This document shows positions 52,079 to 60,400 of a DNA stretch of 64,000 bases, one piece after another. The notes below the pieces were generated by a model that was not told where the DNA came from, did not search any database, and was given only the letters and a program-made list of their open reading frames with translations. Within the stretch, counting starts at the first letter, position 1. Every line of letters begins with the position of its first letter. The position numbers were made by a program, and so were the translations under genes. Source of the DNA: Eilatimonas milleporae (lineage in GTDB: Bacteria; Pseudomonadota; Alphaproteobacteria; Sphingomonadales; Kordiimonadaceae); contig NZ_REFR01000014.1 in the NCBI RefSeq assembly GCF_003688555.1, positions 248,001 to 312,000 on the forward strand, written 5' to 3'.

Positions 52079-52411
52079 CCCTACGCCTTCGGCTTCGGGT
52101 GGCAGGCCACCCTGGGGCCTGACATGCGAAGACGATATAGGCGTAGGCGTGTCTTCCGAAGCCTTGGCGTAGGAAGGCTGGAAACCGTATGTGGTACGTG
52201 TATTTCCTCGAACTGAAAAACGGCGACATTTATGTCGGGTCTATCGGCACCCTACGCCTTCGGCTTCGGGTGGCAGGCCACCTTGGGGCCTGACATGCGA
52301 AGACGATATAGGCGTAGGCGTGTCTTCCGAAACCTTGGCGTAGGAAGGCTGGAAACCGTATGTGGTATGTCTATTTTCTCGAACTGAAAAACGGCGACAT
52401 TTATGTCGGGT
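52077..52411. repeat. 171-bp tandem duplication behind tRNA-Ser
   Basis: The segment beginning CACCCTACGCCTTCGGCTTC occurs at 52077 and again at 52248, nearly identical over about 165 bp. Both copies contain the start of the GIY-YIG gene; the first copy (ATG 52189) is cut after GDIYVGS, the second is complete. Confidence 0.92.
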
Positions 52412-52596
52412 CCACCAGTGACCTGAAACAGCGCAAGCATGCGCACGACAGTGGCCGGGTGCCGTCGACCAAGGCTTTCCTGCCCGCTGAGTTAAAAGCG
52501 TACGTCGCTGTCGGCACGGCCGAGACGGCGCGGACGCTGGAACGGTATTTCAAATCCGGGTCCGGCAAGGCCGTCGCCAAAAAGCGGTTCTGGTGA
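52360..52596 (+). CDS. GIY-YIG superfamily nuclease domain protein
   Basis: The 78-residue protein is a minimal GIY-YIG domain: VYFLELKNGDIYVGSTSDL for the GIY-YIG strands, the His-rich helix QRKHAHDSG and the glutamate in TLERYFKSGSG. Members cut DNA as UvrC- or Slx1-like nucleases, and many short ones have no assigned role. Its 5' end lies in the duplicated segment, directly downstream of tRNA-Ser. Confidence 0.88.
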   Translation: MWYVYFLELKNGDIYVGSTSDLKQRKHAHDSGRVPSTKAFLPAELKAYVAVGTAETARTLERYFKSGSGKAVAKKRFW

Positions 52597-52630
52597 GGAT
52601 GGGGTTAAGCTGCTTGCGCTTGTTGTTTTT

Positions 52631-52772
52631 GCGTTCACGCAGGATCGCACATGCGATCCGCTCCGCGAGGGCGCCCTGACCGGGGTTGGATTTGCGCTCA
52701 CGCAAGGGCCGCAAACGCGGCCCGCTCCGCGAAGGCGGCCTGACCGGCCGGGGCGCGGTCGCGCCCTGGGGA
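52631..52772. repeat. Three-hairpin repeat units, cluster A (2 units)
   Basis: Two units lie here: a truncated one at 52631-52690 with hairpin GGATCGCA-ca-TGCGATCC, and a full one at 52690-52772 with GGGCCGC-aaac-GCGGCCC. The shared frame is GCGCTCACG, hairpin, CTCCGCGAGGGC, then CTGACCGG and a second GC-rich hairpin. The rest of the gap to 52887 shows no gene. Confidence 0.9.
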
Positions 52773-52887
52773 ATCAGGGGTTAAAAACATCTCCACTTCG
52801 GTCGTTTCCACATTTTTCCCCACATGGGACGCAGACTGGGAAATGATGCGGTTGTGTCAGACACATAAAAGGAACCTTTAGTGGAAA

Positions 52888-54815
52888 TCAGGAGTCAGTC
52901 GCAGCCAACTCTGTCAGCAACCTTTCCGCCTTGGCGATCTGGGTCTCGAACCAGTCTTCACGTGGCGTTTGTCCCGCTTCTCGAATGTAGACGTCAGCAG
53001 CGTTGCTAAAGCACTCTCGCGCCTGCAAGGCCAAGTCTGAGGACCTTCGCCGCTCAGCCAAGAGTAGGAAAACAAGCCCCATATTGCTCTGTATCATCGC
53101 CCATTGCAGTGGCACCCGCTCTCGGGTCCATTCCGCCAACGCCCCCCGATAGACAGCCACCGCCTCTTCCAGGCGCGCCGTGCCGCTCTCACGCCCCCCC
53201 AAGGTACACAGCGCGGTGCCGAGATTGGTCTGCGTCGTCGCCCAGCCGGCCGGCACCCGCTCCCGCGTCCGCTCCTCCAGCGCCAGCCGATAGGCGACCA
53301 CCGCCTCTTCCAGACGCGCCGTGCCGCTCTCACGCTCCCCCAAGGTACACAGCGCGGTGCCGAGATTGGTCTGCGTCGTCGCCCAGCCGGCCGGCACCCG
53401 CTCCCGCGTCCGCTCCTCCAGCGCCAGCCGATAGGCGACCACCGCCTCTTCCAGACGCGCCGTGCCGCTCTCACGCTCTCCCAGAGCCCGAAGCGCGGTA
53501 CCGAGATTGGTCTGCGTCGTCGCCCAGCCGAGTGGCACCCGCTCCCGCGTCCGCTCCTCCAGCGCCAGCCGATAGGCGGCCACCGCCTCCTCAAGGCGCG
53601 CCGTGCCGCTCTCACGCTCCCCCAAGGTACATAACGCGTTGCCGAGATTGGTCTGCGTCGTCGCCCAGCCGAGTGGCACCCGCTCCCGCGTCCGTTCCTC
53701 CAGCGCCAGCCGATGGGCGGCCACCGCTTCCTCAAGGCGCGCCGTGCCGCTCTCACGCCCCCCAAGGTACACAGCGCGGTGCCGAGATTGGTCTGCGTCA
53801 TCGCCCAGTCGAGCGGCACCCGCTCCCGCGTTCGCTCCTCCAGCGCCAGCCGATAGGCGGTCACCGCTTCCTGAAGGCGCGCCGTGCCGCTCTCACGCTC
53901 CCCCAAGGTACACAGCGCGTTGCCGAGATAGTTCTGCGTTGCGGCCCAAGATAGGGCTTCGGTCTGTCGGGGTGTAACGCTTAAGACACGATGCCAAGTC
54001 GCAATACTGTCCTGGAGCGCTGCGTTGTCGCCTTTCTTCCCGCCCTGTTCATATTGAGCGTTGGCCGCGTCACTGAGATATTGCCGGTGTAAGTCGTCTC
54101 GTCGGCGCGGGACGTCCTCTGCCGCTCTTAAAAACAAAGCCGCAGCATCGGTAAAGCGCCAGTCAGACATGACAGCCTGTGCCCGCAAAGCGCGAATTTC
54201 CGCCAACCGGACAGCGTCCTCCGAGGACGCCGCAGCCGCTTCGGCTTGGCGTGCCTCCAATTGTGTCAGGATGCTATCGGCCTCCACCGTGTTGCCGGCC
54301 TGCAGCGCCTGATACGCTTCGTCAAGCGGCGCAGCCAAGTCGGGGGCGTCGCGTTCAAGGGTCGCGACACGCGTTAAAAGTTCCTTGTGCTGCTTTGCCA
54401 GATCCGCAAGCGCGACAGGGATCTGATCGGTCGGCACCTGTTCGCGGTCCAGGGTTGCGAACATATTGCGTAAGGCCGCATCCGTTACCGCGAACCGTGC
54501 CTGAATATCGGCGAATTTTTGAACGAGAGTGCTGTCCGGGCTCCGTTGCTCTTGCACGGCATCCAGCAACTGCCGAAGGTCAGCGCCTGTTATACCGGCG
54601 ATATAATTGCCTTCAACGGTGACATTGCCCTGGGCTGCAATGGCGCCTTGACTGTCTTTGACCTGATTGGCCGGCGATGCCGCATCCTGCTTTGTCTTGA
54701 AGACGTGGGTAAAAACGGTCCAACCGCCTATGGCTAAAGCCACCAGGCCACTTCCGACCCAGGTCAGAAGATCTCGATTCTGTTCATTGAGCACAAAATC
54801 CCAGAGTGTTTCCAT
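52888..54815 (-). pseudogene. 47-residue-repeat TPR protein interrupted by a frameshift in a G tract
   Basis: The reading starts at 54815 (GGGGAC before the ATG) with a membrane helix (LLTWVGSGLVALAIGGWTVF), a VTVEGNYIAG segment and a coiled-coil region. Near-identical 47-residue TPR units follow (ARLEEAVAAYRLALEERTRE, then TQTNLGTALCTLGE). At 53758-53763 a run of six C on the plus strand replaces the seven found in a sister unit (53194-53200), shifting the frame. The second frame continues with four more units and a distinct end (SNAADVYIREAG) to 52888. Restored length is about 642 residues. Such TPR families are common in alphaproteobacteria and probably bind proteins. It follows parE by 19 bp. 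Confidence 0.85.
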
Positions 54816-54834
54816 TATGTCCCCAGTGTCAGCG

Positions 54835-55125
54835 CTAAAGGGCCTGCTCAACATCCTGCCTTTGGTGGAGAATGCGGATCACGTTAATGGTGCCCGGTGC
54901 AGGTTTTTGAAAATACAGCATGTGCCGGCCGACCGCATATTTGAAATAGCCAGCGCGCGCATACTCGGCTGAACGGGCTTTCAGCCGTCCGGCGACCAGC
55001 CCTTCACAAGCCGCCCTGATTTCCGTGATATAGCGTCTGGCCTGGGCGGTGTCCCACTGTTCGACCGTATAGGTCCAGATCCGGTCCAAATCGGCCACGG
55101 CCTTTGGCGAGAGATTGACCACCAC
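54835..55125 (-). CDS. parE: ParE toxin
   Basis: The 96-residue protein is a complete ParE: LSPKAVADLDRIWTYTVEQW, QARRYITEIRAACEGL, GYFKYAVGRHMLYFQKP and INVIRILHQRQD. ParE toxins inhibit DNA gyrase. It starts with GTG at 55125, a few nucleotides after the parD stop. The conserved core and C-terminal strands, lost from the fragment at 22.7 kb, are present here. Confidence 0.93.
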   Translation of the reverse strand: MVVNLSPKAVADLDRIWTYTVEQWDTAQARRYITEIRAACEGLVAGRLKARSAEYARAGYFKYAVGRHMLYFQKPAPGTINVIRILHQRQDVEQAL

Positions 55126-55128
55126 AGG

Positions 55129-55362
55129 CTATTGGTCTTTCGCGGCGAGGAAGGCGTCAAAATCAAAGGGGCGGGGCGGGCCGGAGTCTTCGCCCTTGAC
55201 CAGGTCCGCCCTGAGGGCGGCCAGCCTGGCTTCCCGTTCTTCCAGCAGCCGCAATCCGGCGCGCACAACATCGCTGGCGGACCCGTAGCGGCCTGTTTCG
55301 ATCTGGGTGTCGATGAAGCCGGTAAAATGCTCCCCGAGGGAGACGGAGGTGTTCTTGGTCAT
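55129..55362 (-). CDS. parD: ParD antitoxin
   Basis: The 77-residue protein is a CopG-type ribbon-helix-helix (SVSLGEHFTGFIDTQIETG, then YGSASDVVRAGLRLLEERE) with an acidic toxin-binding tail. It neutralises ParE and represses the operon. ATG 55362 has AAGGA upstream. The promoter should lie in about 30 bp of AT-rich DNA (ACCAAATATTGGTA near 55391, itself a palindrome) before the repeat array. Confidence 0.93.
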   Translation of the reverse strand: MTKNTSVSLGEHFTGFIDTQIETGRYGSASDVVRAGLRLLEEREARLAALRADLVKGEDSGPPRPFDFDAFLAAKDQ

Positions 55363-55390
55363 GGTCGCATCCTTTCCGGTCTTGATTATA

Positions 55391-55404
55391 CCAAATATTG
55401 GTAC
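55391..55404. promoter_or_regulatory. Palindromic candidate operator of parDE
   Basis: ACCAAATATTGGT is a perfect inverted repeat around ATA about 30 bp before parD. It fits an autorepression site bound by ParD. Confidence 0.5.
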
Positions 55405-55437
55405 TTTTGAAAGGTGAGGCCATTTCCGGTTTTCTTT

Positions 55438-56019
55438 GCGCTCACGGCGGATTGCCGCACAATCGCCTCCGCGAGGGCGCCCTGACCGGGGTTGGTTCTT
55501 TGCGCTCACGGCGGATTGCTACGCAATCGCCTCCGCGAGGGCGCCCTGACCGGGCGGGCCGCAGGCGCGGCCTGGGGGAGATGGGTTTGGGAGAACTCGG
55601 GCTGGGGCCGGTCTTTGCGCTCACGCTGGGATCGCACATGCGATCCGCTCCGCGAGGGCGGCCTGACCGGCCGGGACGCCGTCGCGCCCTGGGGGAGACT
55701 ATTTTGGAATATCTCGTCTGGGGCCGGTCTTTGCGCTCACGCTGGGATCGCACATGCGATCCGCTCCGCGAGGGCGGCCTGACCGGCCGGGGCGCGGTCG
55801 CGCCCTGGGGGAGACTGGATTGGAAGAACGCGGGCTGGGGCGGTTCTTTTGCGCTCACGCAGGATCGCAGGGGCGATCCGCTCCGCGAGGGCGCCCTGAC
55901 CGGGCGGGCCGCAGGCGCGGCCTGGGGGAGACTGGATTGGGAGAACGCGGGCTGGGGCCGTTCTTTTGCGCTCACGCAGGGGTGGCCTGACCGGGCGGAA
56001 TTCGGTCGCGGCCTGGGGA
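55438..56019. repeat. Three-hairpin repeat units, array B (6 units, period about 116 bp)
   Basis: Units begin at GCGCTCACG at about 55439, 55502, 55617, 55733, 55851 and 55968, a spacing of 115-118 bp after the truncated first one. Each about 80-nt core holds three small hairpins; the intervening GAGACTGGATTGGGAGAAC-like segment is also similar. The first stem varies between GATTG/CAATC, GGATCGC/GCGATCC and others while pairing is kept. The last unit has lost its first hairpin. All units have the same orientation. Confidence 0.93.
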
Positions 56020-56086
56020 GGCTGGGGTTGGGTGGTTCAACGCATTGCCTGTTCTGTTTGCCATGGCGTTCCTATGAATATTCTAT

Positions 56087-56113
56087 CATATGATCTGTTT
56101 AATAGATCATATG
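56087..56113. promoter_or_regulatory. Palindrome 1 upstream of hipBA
   Basis: CATATGATCT and AGATCATATG are spaced by 7 nt in AT-rich DNA about 100 bp before hipB. A likely HipB operator. Confidence 0.55.
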
Positions 56114-56154
56114 GCAACTCTGATATATAAAAAATGATCAATCCCATGGACAAA

Positions 56155-56184
56155 GTGGGTGATATATAAAAATATATCACCCAC
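56155..56184. promoter_or_regulatory. Palindrome 2 upstream of hipBA
   Basis: A perfect 13-bp inverted repeat GTGGGTGATATAT/ATATATCACCCAC has an AAAA centre, 29 bp before the hipB ATG. It is placed to overlap the promoter or leader and is a strong candidate for HipB autorepression. Confidence 0.6.
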
Positions 56185-56212
56185 CCCGCATTGACACAGC
56201 AAAAGGGATCGA

Positions 56213-56542
56213 ATGGATATCGCCGCACAGATGGCTGACGCTCTCAAAAAAGCCCGCCAGGACAAGGGGTTGAGCCAGCGCGCCCTAGCAAAACGGACCG
56301 GGATGGCGCAAAGCCATATTTCCAAGATCGAGGCCGGGACAACCAATATCCGGATGTCCAGCCTGGCGGAACTGGCGCATGCCCTCGATCTTGACGTGGT
56401 GATCGTGCCCAAACGGCGCGTGCGCGCCGTTCATGCACTGTTGACGGCGGATACGGGCACGGATCGGCAACGCCCCGCTTACAGGCTCGACCCTGTCGGG
56501 GATACCGGGACGGGCGGCACGGGGGATGCGGGGCAATCATGA
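56213..56542 (+). CDS. hipB: HipB-like XRE antitoxin
   Basis: The 109-residue protein has an XRE helix-turn-helix (LSQRALAKRTGMAQSHISKI) followed by a short linker and a glycine/threonine-rich tail. HipB neutralises HipA and represses the operon through palindromic operators, two of which lie upstream. It overlaps hipA by 4 nt (ATGA). Confidence 0.93.
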   Translation: MDIAAQMADALKKARQDKGLSQRALAKRTGMAQSHISKIEAGTTNIRMSSLAELAHALDLDVVIVPKRRVRAVHALLTADTGTDRQRPAYRLDPVGDTGTGGTGDAGQS

Positions 56543-57801
56543 GCACAATTTCCCATCTGGATATTTACCTGCACGACCGGCCGGTCGGCGTCCTCGTCCT
56601 GCTGCCCGGGGACCGGAGCCTTTTTACCTTCCTGGATGAGTATATCGAGGACACCGCCCGCCCTGTCCTCAGCCTATCGTTCAAGGACGAATTCGGGGAG
56701 ACGATCACGGCAACGCGGCCTGTCCAGACCAAACTGCCGCCTTTCTTTTCCAATCTTCTGCCTGAAGGCATCATGCGGAACTATCTGGCCGCGCGCGCCG
56801 GGGTCAAGGAGTCGCGCGAGTTTTTCCTGCTGTGGGTTTTGGGGGAGGATTTGCCCGGCGCGGTGACCGCCCGCCCGGCGGACGGTGTCAAACCGCCGCC
56901 GCACAGCGCCCTGAGCGACGCGCGGCAATGGGAAAAAGAGGACGATCATCTGAAATTCTCCCTGGCGGGGGTACAACTGAAGCTCTCCGCCCTGCGGCGC
57001 ACGCATGGCGGCTTGACAATTCCGGCACGCGGCCTTGGCGGTGACTGGATTGTCAAACTGCCCGACCTGCGGTTCGCGGGCATTCCCGAGAATGAGTTTT
57101 CCATGATGTCGCTGGCCCGGCATATGGGCATCGCGGTGCCGGAAATCGCCCTCCTCGATCTGGATGAGATCGACGGGCTGCCGCGCGACATCACAGTCGT
57201 CAAGGACCAGAACGGGTTGAAGGGTCAGACCGGAGTTCAAGGTCAGGCCTTCGCCGTTCGCCGCTTTGACCGCCCGGAGGGCGGCGGGCGTGTCCACACG
57301 GAGGATTTCGCACAGATTTTCCGGCTGTATCCCGAGCGGAAATACGAACGCGCCAATTACCGCAACATTGCCGAAGTGATCGCCGCCGAGATCGGCATGG
57401 ACGGGATTGAGGATTTTATCAGACGGCTCGTGTTCAACATCCTGATCGGCAACGGCGACATGCACCTGAAAAACTGGTCGCTGATCTATCCCGACCGGCG
57501 CCATGCCGCCCTTGCGCCGGCCTATGATTATGTCTCGACCATTCCTTATATCAAAAGCGATACGTTCGCCCTGAACCTTGGGGGACAAAAACGTTTTGAC
57601 GATATCGGGCTCGACGCCTTTCTCGACATGGCGGACAAGGCATCCCTGAGCACGAAAATGACCCGCCGCATCGCGCTGGAAAGCGTCACGCGGTTCCGCG
57701 AGGTCTGGCAAAAGGAACATCCCCACCTGCCGATGCATGACAGCGTGCGGAACGCGATTGCGGCCAATCTGAACCGCTGTCCGCTTGCCAAAGCGCAGTA
57801 G
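56539..57801 (+). CDS. hipA: HipA-like Ser/Thr kinase toxin
   Basis: HipA phosphorylates a target (glutamyl-tRNA synthetase in E. coli) and causes growth arrest. The 420-residue protein has the N-subdomain with FFSNLLPEGIMRNYLA, the Gly-rich loop FSLAGVQLKLS (Ser141 matches the autophosphorylated Ser), the catalytic NGDMHLKN at about 305-312 and the metal-binding Asp in APAYDYV at about 330. All catalytic elements are intact. The module stands between two arrays of the three-hairpin repeat. Confidence 0.94.
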   Translation: MSTISHLDIYLHDRPVGVLVLLPGDRSLFTFLDEYIEDTARPVLSLSFKDEFGETITATRPVQTKLPPFFSNLLPEGIMRNYLAARAGVKESREFFLLWVLGEDLPGAVTARPADGVKPPPHSALSDARQWEKEDDHLKFSLAGVQLKLSALRRTHGGLTIPARGLGGDWIVKLPDLRFAGIPENEFSMMSLARHMGIAVPEIALLDLDEIDGLPRDITVVKDQNGLKGQTGVQGQAFAVRRFDRPEGGGRVHTEDFAQIFRLYPERKYERANYRNIAEVIAAEIGMDGIEDFIRRLVFNILIGNGDMHLKNWSLIYPDRRHAALAPAYDYVSTIPYIKSDTFALNLGGQKRFDDIGLDAFLDMADKASLSTKMTRRIALESVTRFREVWQKEHPHLPMHDSVRNAIAANLNRCPLAKAQ

Positions 57802-57889
57802 GGGCCGGGCGAGCCGAAAGGCCGGTCAGTCCAACCCCCTCAAAATGTCCGCCGCTATGACGGGCACAAACGCGTACGGTCGCCGTTGT

Positions 57890-58362
57890 CTCCCGCCGGC
57901 CTGGGGAGATTATTTTGGAATATCTCGTCTGGGGCCTGTTTTGCGCTCACGCAGGATCGCACATGCGATCCGCTCCGCGAGGGCGCCCTGACCGGGCGGG
58001 CCGCGGTCGCGGCCTGGGGGAGACTGGATTGGGAGAACTCGCGTGGGGCCGGTCTTTGCGCTCACGCAGGATCGCACATGCGATCCGCTCCGCGAGGGCG
58101 GCCTGCCGGCCGGGGCGCCGTCGCGCCCTGGGGCGGCAGACGTTGAAACATCTCAGTGGGGTCTTTTTTGCGCTCACGCAGGGCCGCTTATCGCGGCCCG
58201 CTCCGCGAGGGCGGCCTGACCGGCCGGGGCGCCGTCGCGCCCTGGGGCGGCAGACGTTGAAACATCTCAGCATGGGGCCTGTTTTGCGCTCACGCAGGGC
58301 CGCTTATCGCGGCCCGCTCCGCGAGGGCGGCCTGCCGGCCGGGGCGCCGTCGCGCCCTGGGG
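57890..58362. repeat. Three-hairpin repeat units, array C (4 units)
   Basis: Units start at about 57943, 58058, 58170 and 58286 (spacing 112-116 bp), in the same orientation as array B. The first two carry GGATCGCA/TGCGATCC; the last two carry GGGCCGC/GCGGCCC. A partial unit end precedes the array at 57895. With array B it brackets hipBA. Confidence 0.93.
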
Positions 58363-58450
58363 AGCGGGGTTTGGAGGGCTCGCATGGGGCCGTTCATGTG
58401 TGCTGACGCCGAGACAACCTGCCGGGGCTTTGTCGTGCACGAAATTAATC

Positions 58451-58737
58451 CGGGGACAGTATACGGTTTTTCCTGAGCGATCATTCAGGCGCAACTGTTT
58501 GAAAAAACAGGGCTTTCGGAGCCGACCCGGAAGCGTCCGGGCGATATGGTGTCCCCGGTTTCAAGTCAAAGAAAAACGGGGAAAAAGCAGAGAAAGCGGT
58601 GGGAAAATACGGTGACAGTATACGGTTTTTCCGCCCGGTCACCGGGCGGCGCCATGCCGCGCGCCGGCCTTTTTTCGGCGGCACGGGGTCGGCACGGTCA
58701 TCCCTGGTGCCGCGATCCGCGCGGGCACGGTAGCAGA
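58451..58737. repeat. GACAGTATACGG repeats and a 110-bp repeated segment (first copy)
   Basis: CCGGGGACAGTATACGG occurs at 58450-58466, and GGTGACAGTATACGG at 58611-58625 begins a segment to about 58720 that recurs at 60283-60390. Shared blocks include CTTTTTTCGGCGGCAC and GTCATCCCTGGTGCCGCGA. It is noncoding here. Confidence 0.85.
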
Positions 58738-58758
58738 ACGAGGCCGGGGCCGTTATCC

Positions 58759-58832
58759 GCGCTCACGGCGGATTGCTCCGCAATCGCCTCCGCGAGGGCG
58801 GCCTGACCGGCCGGGGCGCCGTCGCGCCCTGG
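58759..58832. repeat. Three-hairpin repeat, single unit D
   Basis: This isolated unit has first stem GATTGC-tcc-GCAATC and second hairpin GGGGCGCCGTCGCGCCC, in the same orientation as arrays A-C. It lies 125 bp before the DUF6522 gene end. Nothing else was seen in 58363-58957 apart from the repeats listed. Confidence 0.9.
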
Positions 58833-58957
58833 GAGAGGTGGGTTTGAGAGGTTTCGGCCGGGATCCGTGTCGTTGACCTATCGGCACAGAGCGACACGTC
58901 AGGCCCGTGCCCGCGTTGCCGGGGCACCGTTTGTGCGCATCATCGCCGGGGCGGGCC

Positions 58958-59278
58958 TTATGACTCGCGTCTGGCAAGGTCAACGAGACTGAGCGGGTCC
59001 TCTATGGGCGTGGCGGTGCCGACGGGCAACGGGTCTTCGGACAGGCTGCCGTCGGGTTGGATCACCACGCGCCAGACCCGCGCCCTGTAGCGGAAGGTAA
59101 GACGGGTGCGGCCGGCGTCTTCGCCCGCGCCGGTTTCACTGACACTCATGACCAGCCCCTTGGCCATGTTCTCCTTCAGCGCCTGAACGGTAAGGCCGAG
59201 CCTAGACGCCAGCACGTCGGCATCGACGGTGATCTGCGCGTTTTCCACCGCGACGGCTGCCTTCGGAATCGTCGGCAT
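58958..59278 (-). CDS. DUF6522 family protein
   Basis: The 106-residue protein (KAAVAVENAQITVDADVLAS, RLTFRYRARVWRVVI) matches the pattern of DUF6522, a small protein often encoded next to regulators of respiratory genes. It starts 2 nt after the stop of the MarR gene and is certainly co-transcribed. Function unknown. ATG 59278 is preferred to an upstream start inside the MarR gene. Confidence 0.75.
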   Translation of the reverse strand: MPTIPKAAVAVENAQITVDADVLASRLGLTVQALKENMAKGLVMSVSETGAGEDAGRTRLTFRYRARVWRVVIQPDGSLSEDPLPVGTATPIEDPLSLVDLARRES

Positions 59279-59280
59279 CG

Positions 59281-59919
59281 TCACACCCTTCCGCTGGCGG
59301 GCCGCACGGACTGTACAGAACGGGATTGGCCAGAACGGGATCGACCAGAAAGGGGCCCACCGGACTGGAAATTGATGCAAAGGCGATCCAGCTCGTCCGC
59401 TGTCAGCGGCGCGTTCACAAAACCGCATTCATAGGCGGTCACGCCGTCCTGACAGCAGCCGCCATCGCCGAAATGAACGCAGGTCCGACAGGTACCGAAC
59501 AGCGGTTTGCCCGCCCGCGCGGCAACGGTGCCCAAGAGGGCCTGAAGACCGGCGGAGAAGTCGCCGCGCACGCCCGGAGGCAAGGCCTCCACGGCCAGCG
59601 CCAGGGCCCGGATGGGATCGTCCTTCAGAAGGGCGCCGGCTTTCTTCGTCACATCCAGTCTCACGCTTCGGCCGTCGGATTTGGAGCGGGTCTGTTTCAG
59701 ATACCCGTCCGCGACGAGGCCCTTGATGGTTTGCGAGGCGGTGCCCCGCGTCGTGCCATGAAAGGCGGCGAATGCCGACGGCGTGCGCGAAAAGCGGTTG
59801 GCACGGGCGAAATAGCGCAATCCGGTCCACTGGGCCGAGGTCAGGCCGCCGGCAAGGCCATCGCCCGACGCGATGCGCCCGAGATGCAGGATCAATTCGG
59901 CGATAACGCGGCTGTCCAT
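59281..59919 (-). CDS. MarR family regulator with C-terminal cysteine cluster
   Basis: The N-terminal 140 residues form a winged helix (LTSAQWTGLRYFARANRFS and GTTRGTASQTIKGLVADGYL). The C-terminal region carries cysteines in FGTCRTCVHFG, GGCCQDG, YECGFVNAPL and LCINF, so at least six Cys could hold a metal or Fe-S cluster or respond to redox. GGAG is 6 nt before ATG 59919. A short palindrome (ATAGT/ACTAT, 59973-59990) upstream may be its operator. Confidence 0.85.
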   Translation of the reverse strand: MDSRVIAELILHLGRIASGDGLAGGLTSAQWTGLRYFARANRFSRTPSAFAAFHGTTRGTASQTIKGLVADGYLKQTRSKSDGRSVRLDVTKKAGALLKDDPIRALALAVEALPPGVRGDFSAGLQALLGTVAARAGKPLFGTCRTCVHFGDGGCCQDGVTAYECGFVNAPLTADELDRLCINFQSGGPLSGRSRSGQSRSVQSVRPASGRV

Positions 59920-59972
59920 GCCGGCTCCTTTCACGGTGGGCTTCCCGGCGCCCGTCACGGTCAGGATAGATG

Positions 59973-59990
59973 ATAGTGATTCGAAACTAT
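59973..59990. promoter_or_regulatory. ATAGT-N8-ACTAT candidate operator
   Basis: This inverted repeat lies in AT-rich DNA about 55 bp before the Cys-rich MarR gene. It is short and only suggestive. Confidence 0.3.
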
Positions 59991-60118
59991 TCTGGCATAA
60001 TTATGATTTCGATTCGATATCAAAATACTATCGCCGCAAACCCTTTCGCCGCCGGATGACGGACGCCGCGAAAAGACGCCGATCAGCGGCAACGCCCCCA
60101 GGGGCCGATACCATGACG

Positions 60119-60400
60119 GCCGTATACCGTCCCCAGGTTTCAAGCCGGGATGAAAACCGGGGACAGTATACGGTTTTTCAGCCAGGGAAATTCGGCCCAA
60201 TCCATTGAAAACCGACACTTTCAGGACAATCCGAAAAGAAATGCGGATCGTGCACTGTCCCGGTTTCAGGAGGCAAAAATCCGGTGACAGTATATGGTTT
60301 TTCGCCCCTAGTCCGGGTGGGACTATGCGGCGTGGCGGTCTTTTTTCGGCGGCACAGGGTCGGCGCGGTCATCCCTGGTGCCGCGACCCAAACGGGCGCG
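60119..60400. repeat. GACAGTATACGG repeats and 110-bp segment (second copy)
   Basis: CGTATACCGTCCCC (60121-60134) and GGGGACAGTATACGG (60159-60173) form an imperfect inverted pair. CCGGTGACAGTATATGG at 60281 begins the second copy of the 110-bp segment, which reaches into the 3' end of ndh. A fifth motif lies at 61931 (GGTGACAGTATACGG). These are probably ends of a mobile REP-like element. Confidence 0.8.

Noticed and set aside
55442-55990. Arginine/proline-rich open frames across arrays B and C
   Set aside because: They are translations of the noncoding repeat and exist in several frames at once.
55438-58362. Possible CRISPR arrays
   Set aside because: Repeat units are about 80 nt with about 35-nt similar, not unique, spacers, and no cas gene is near.
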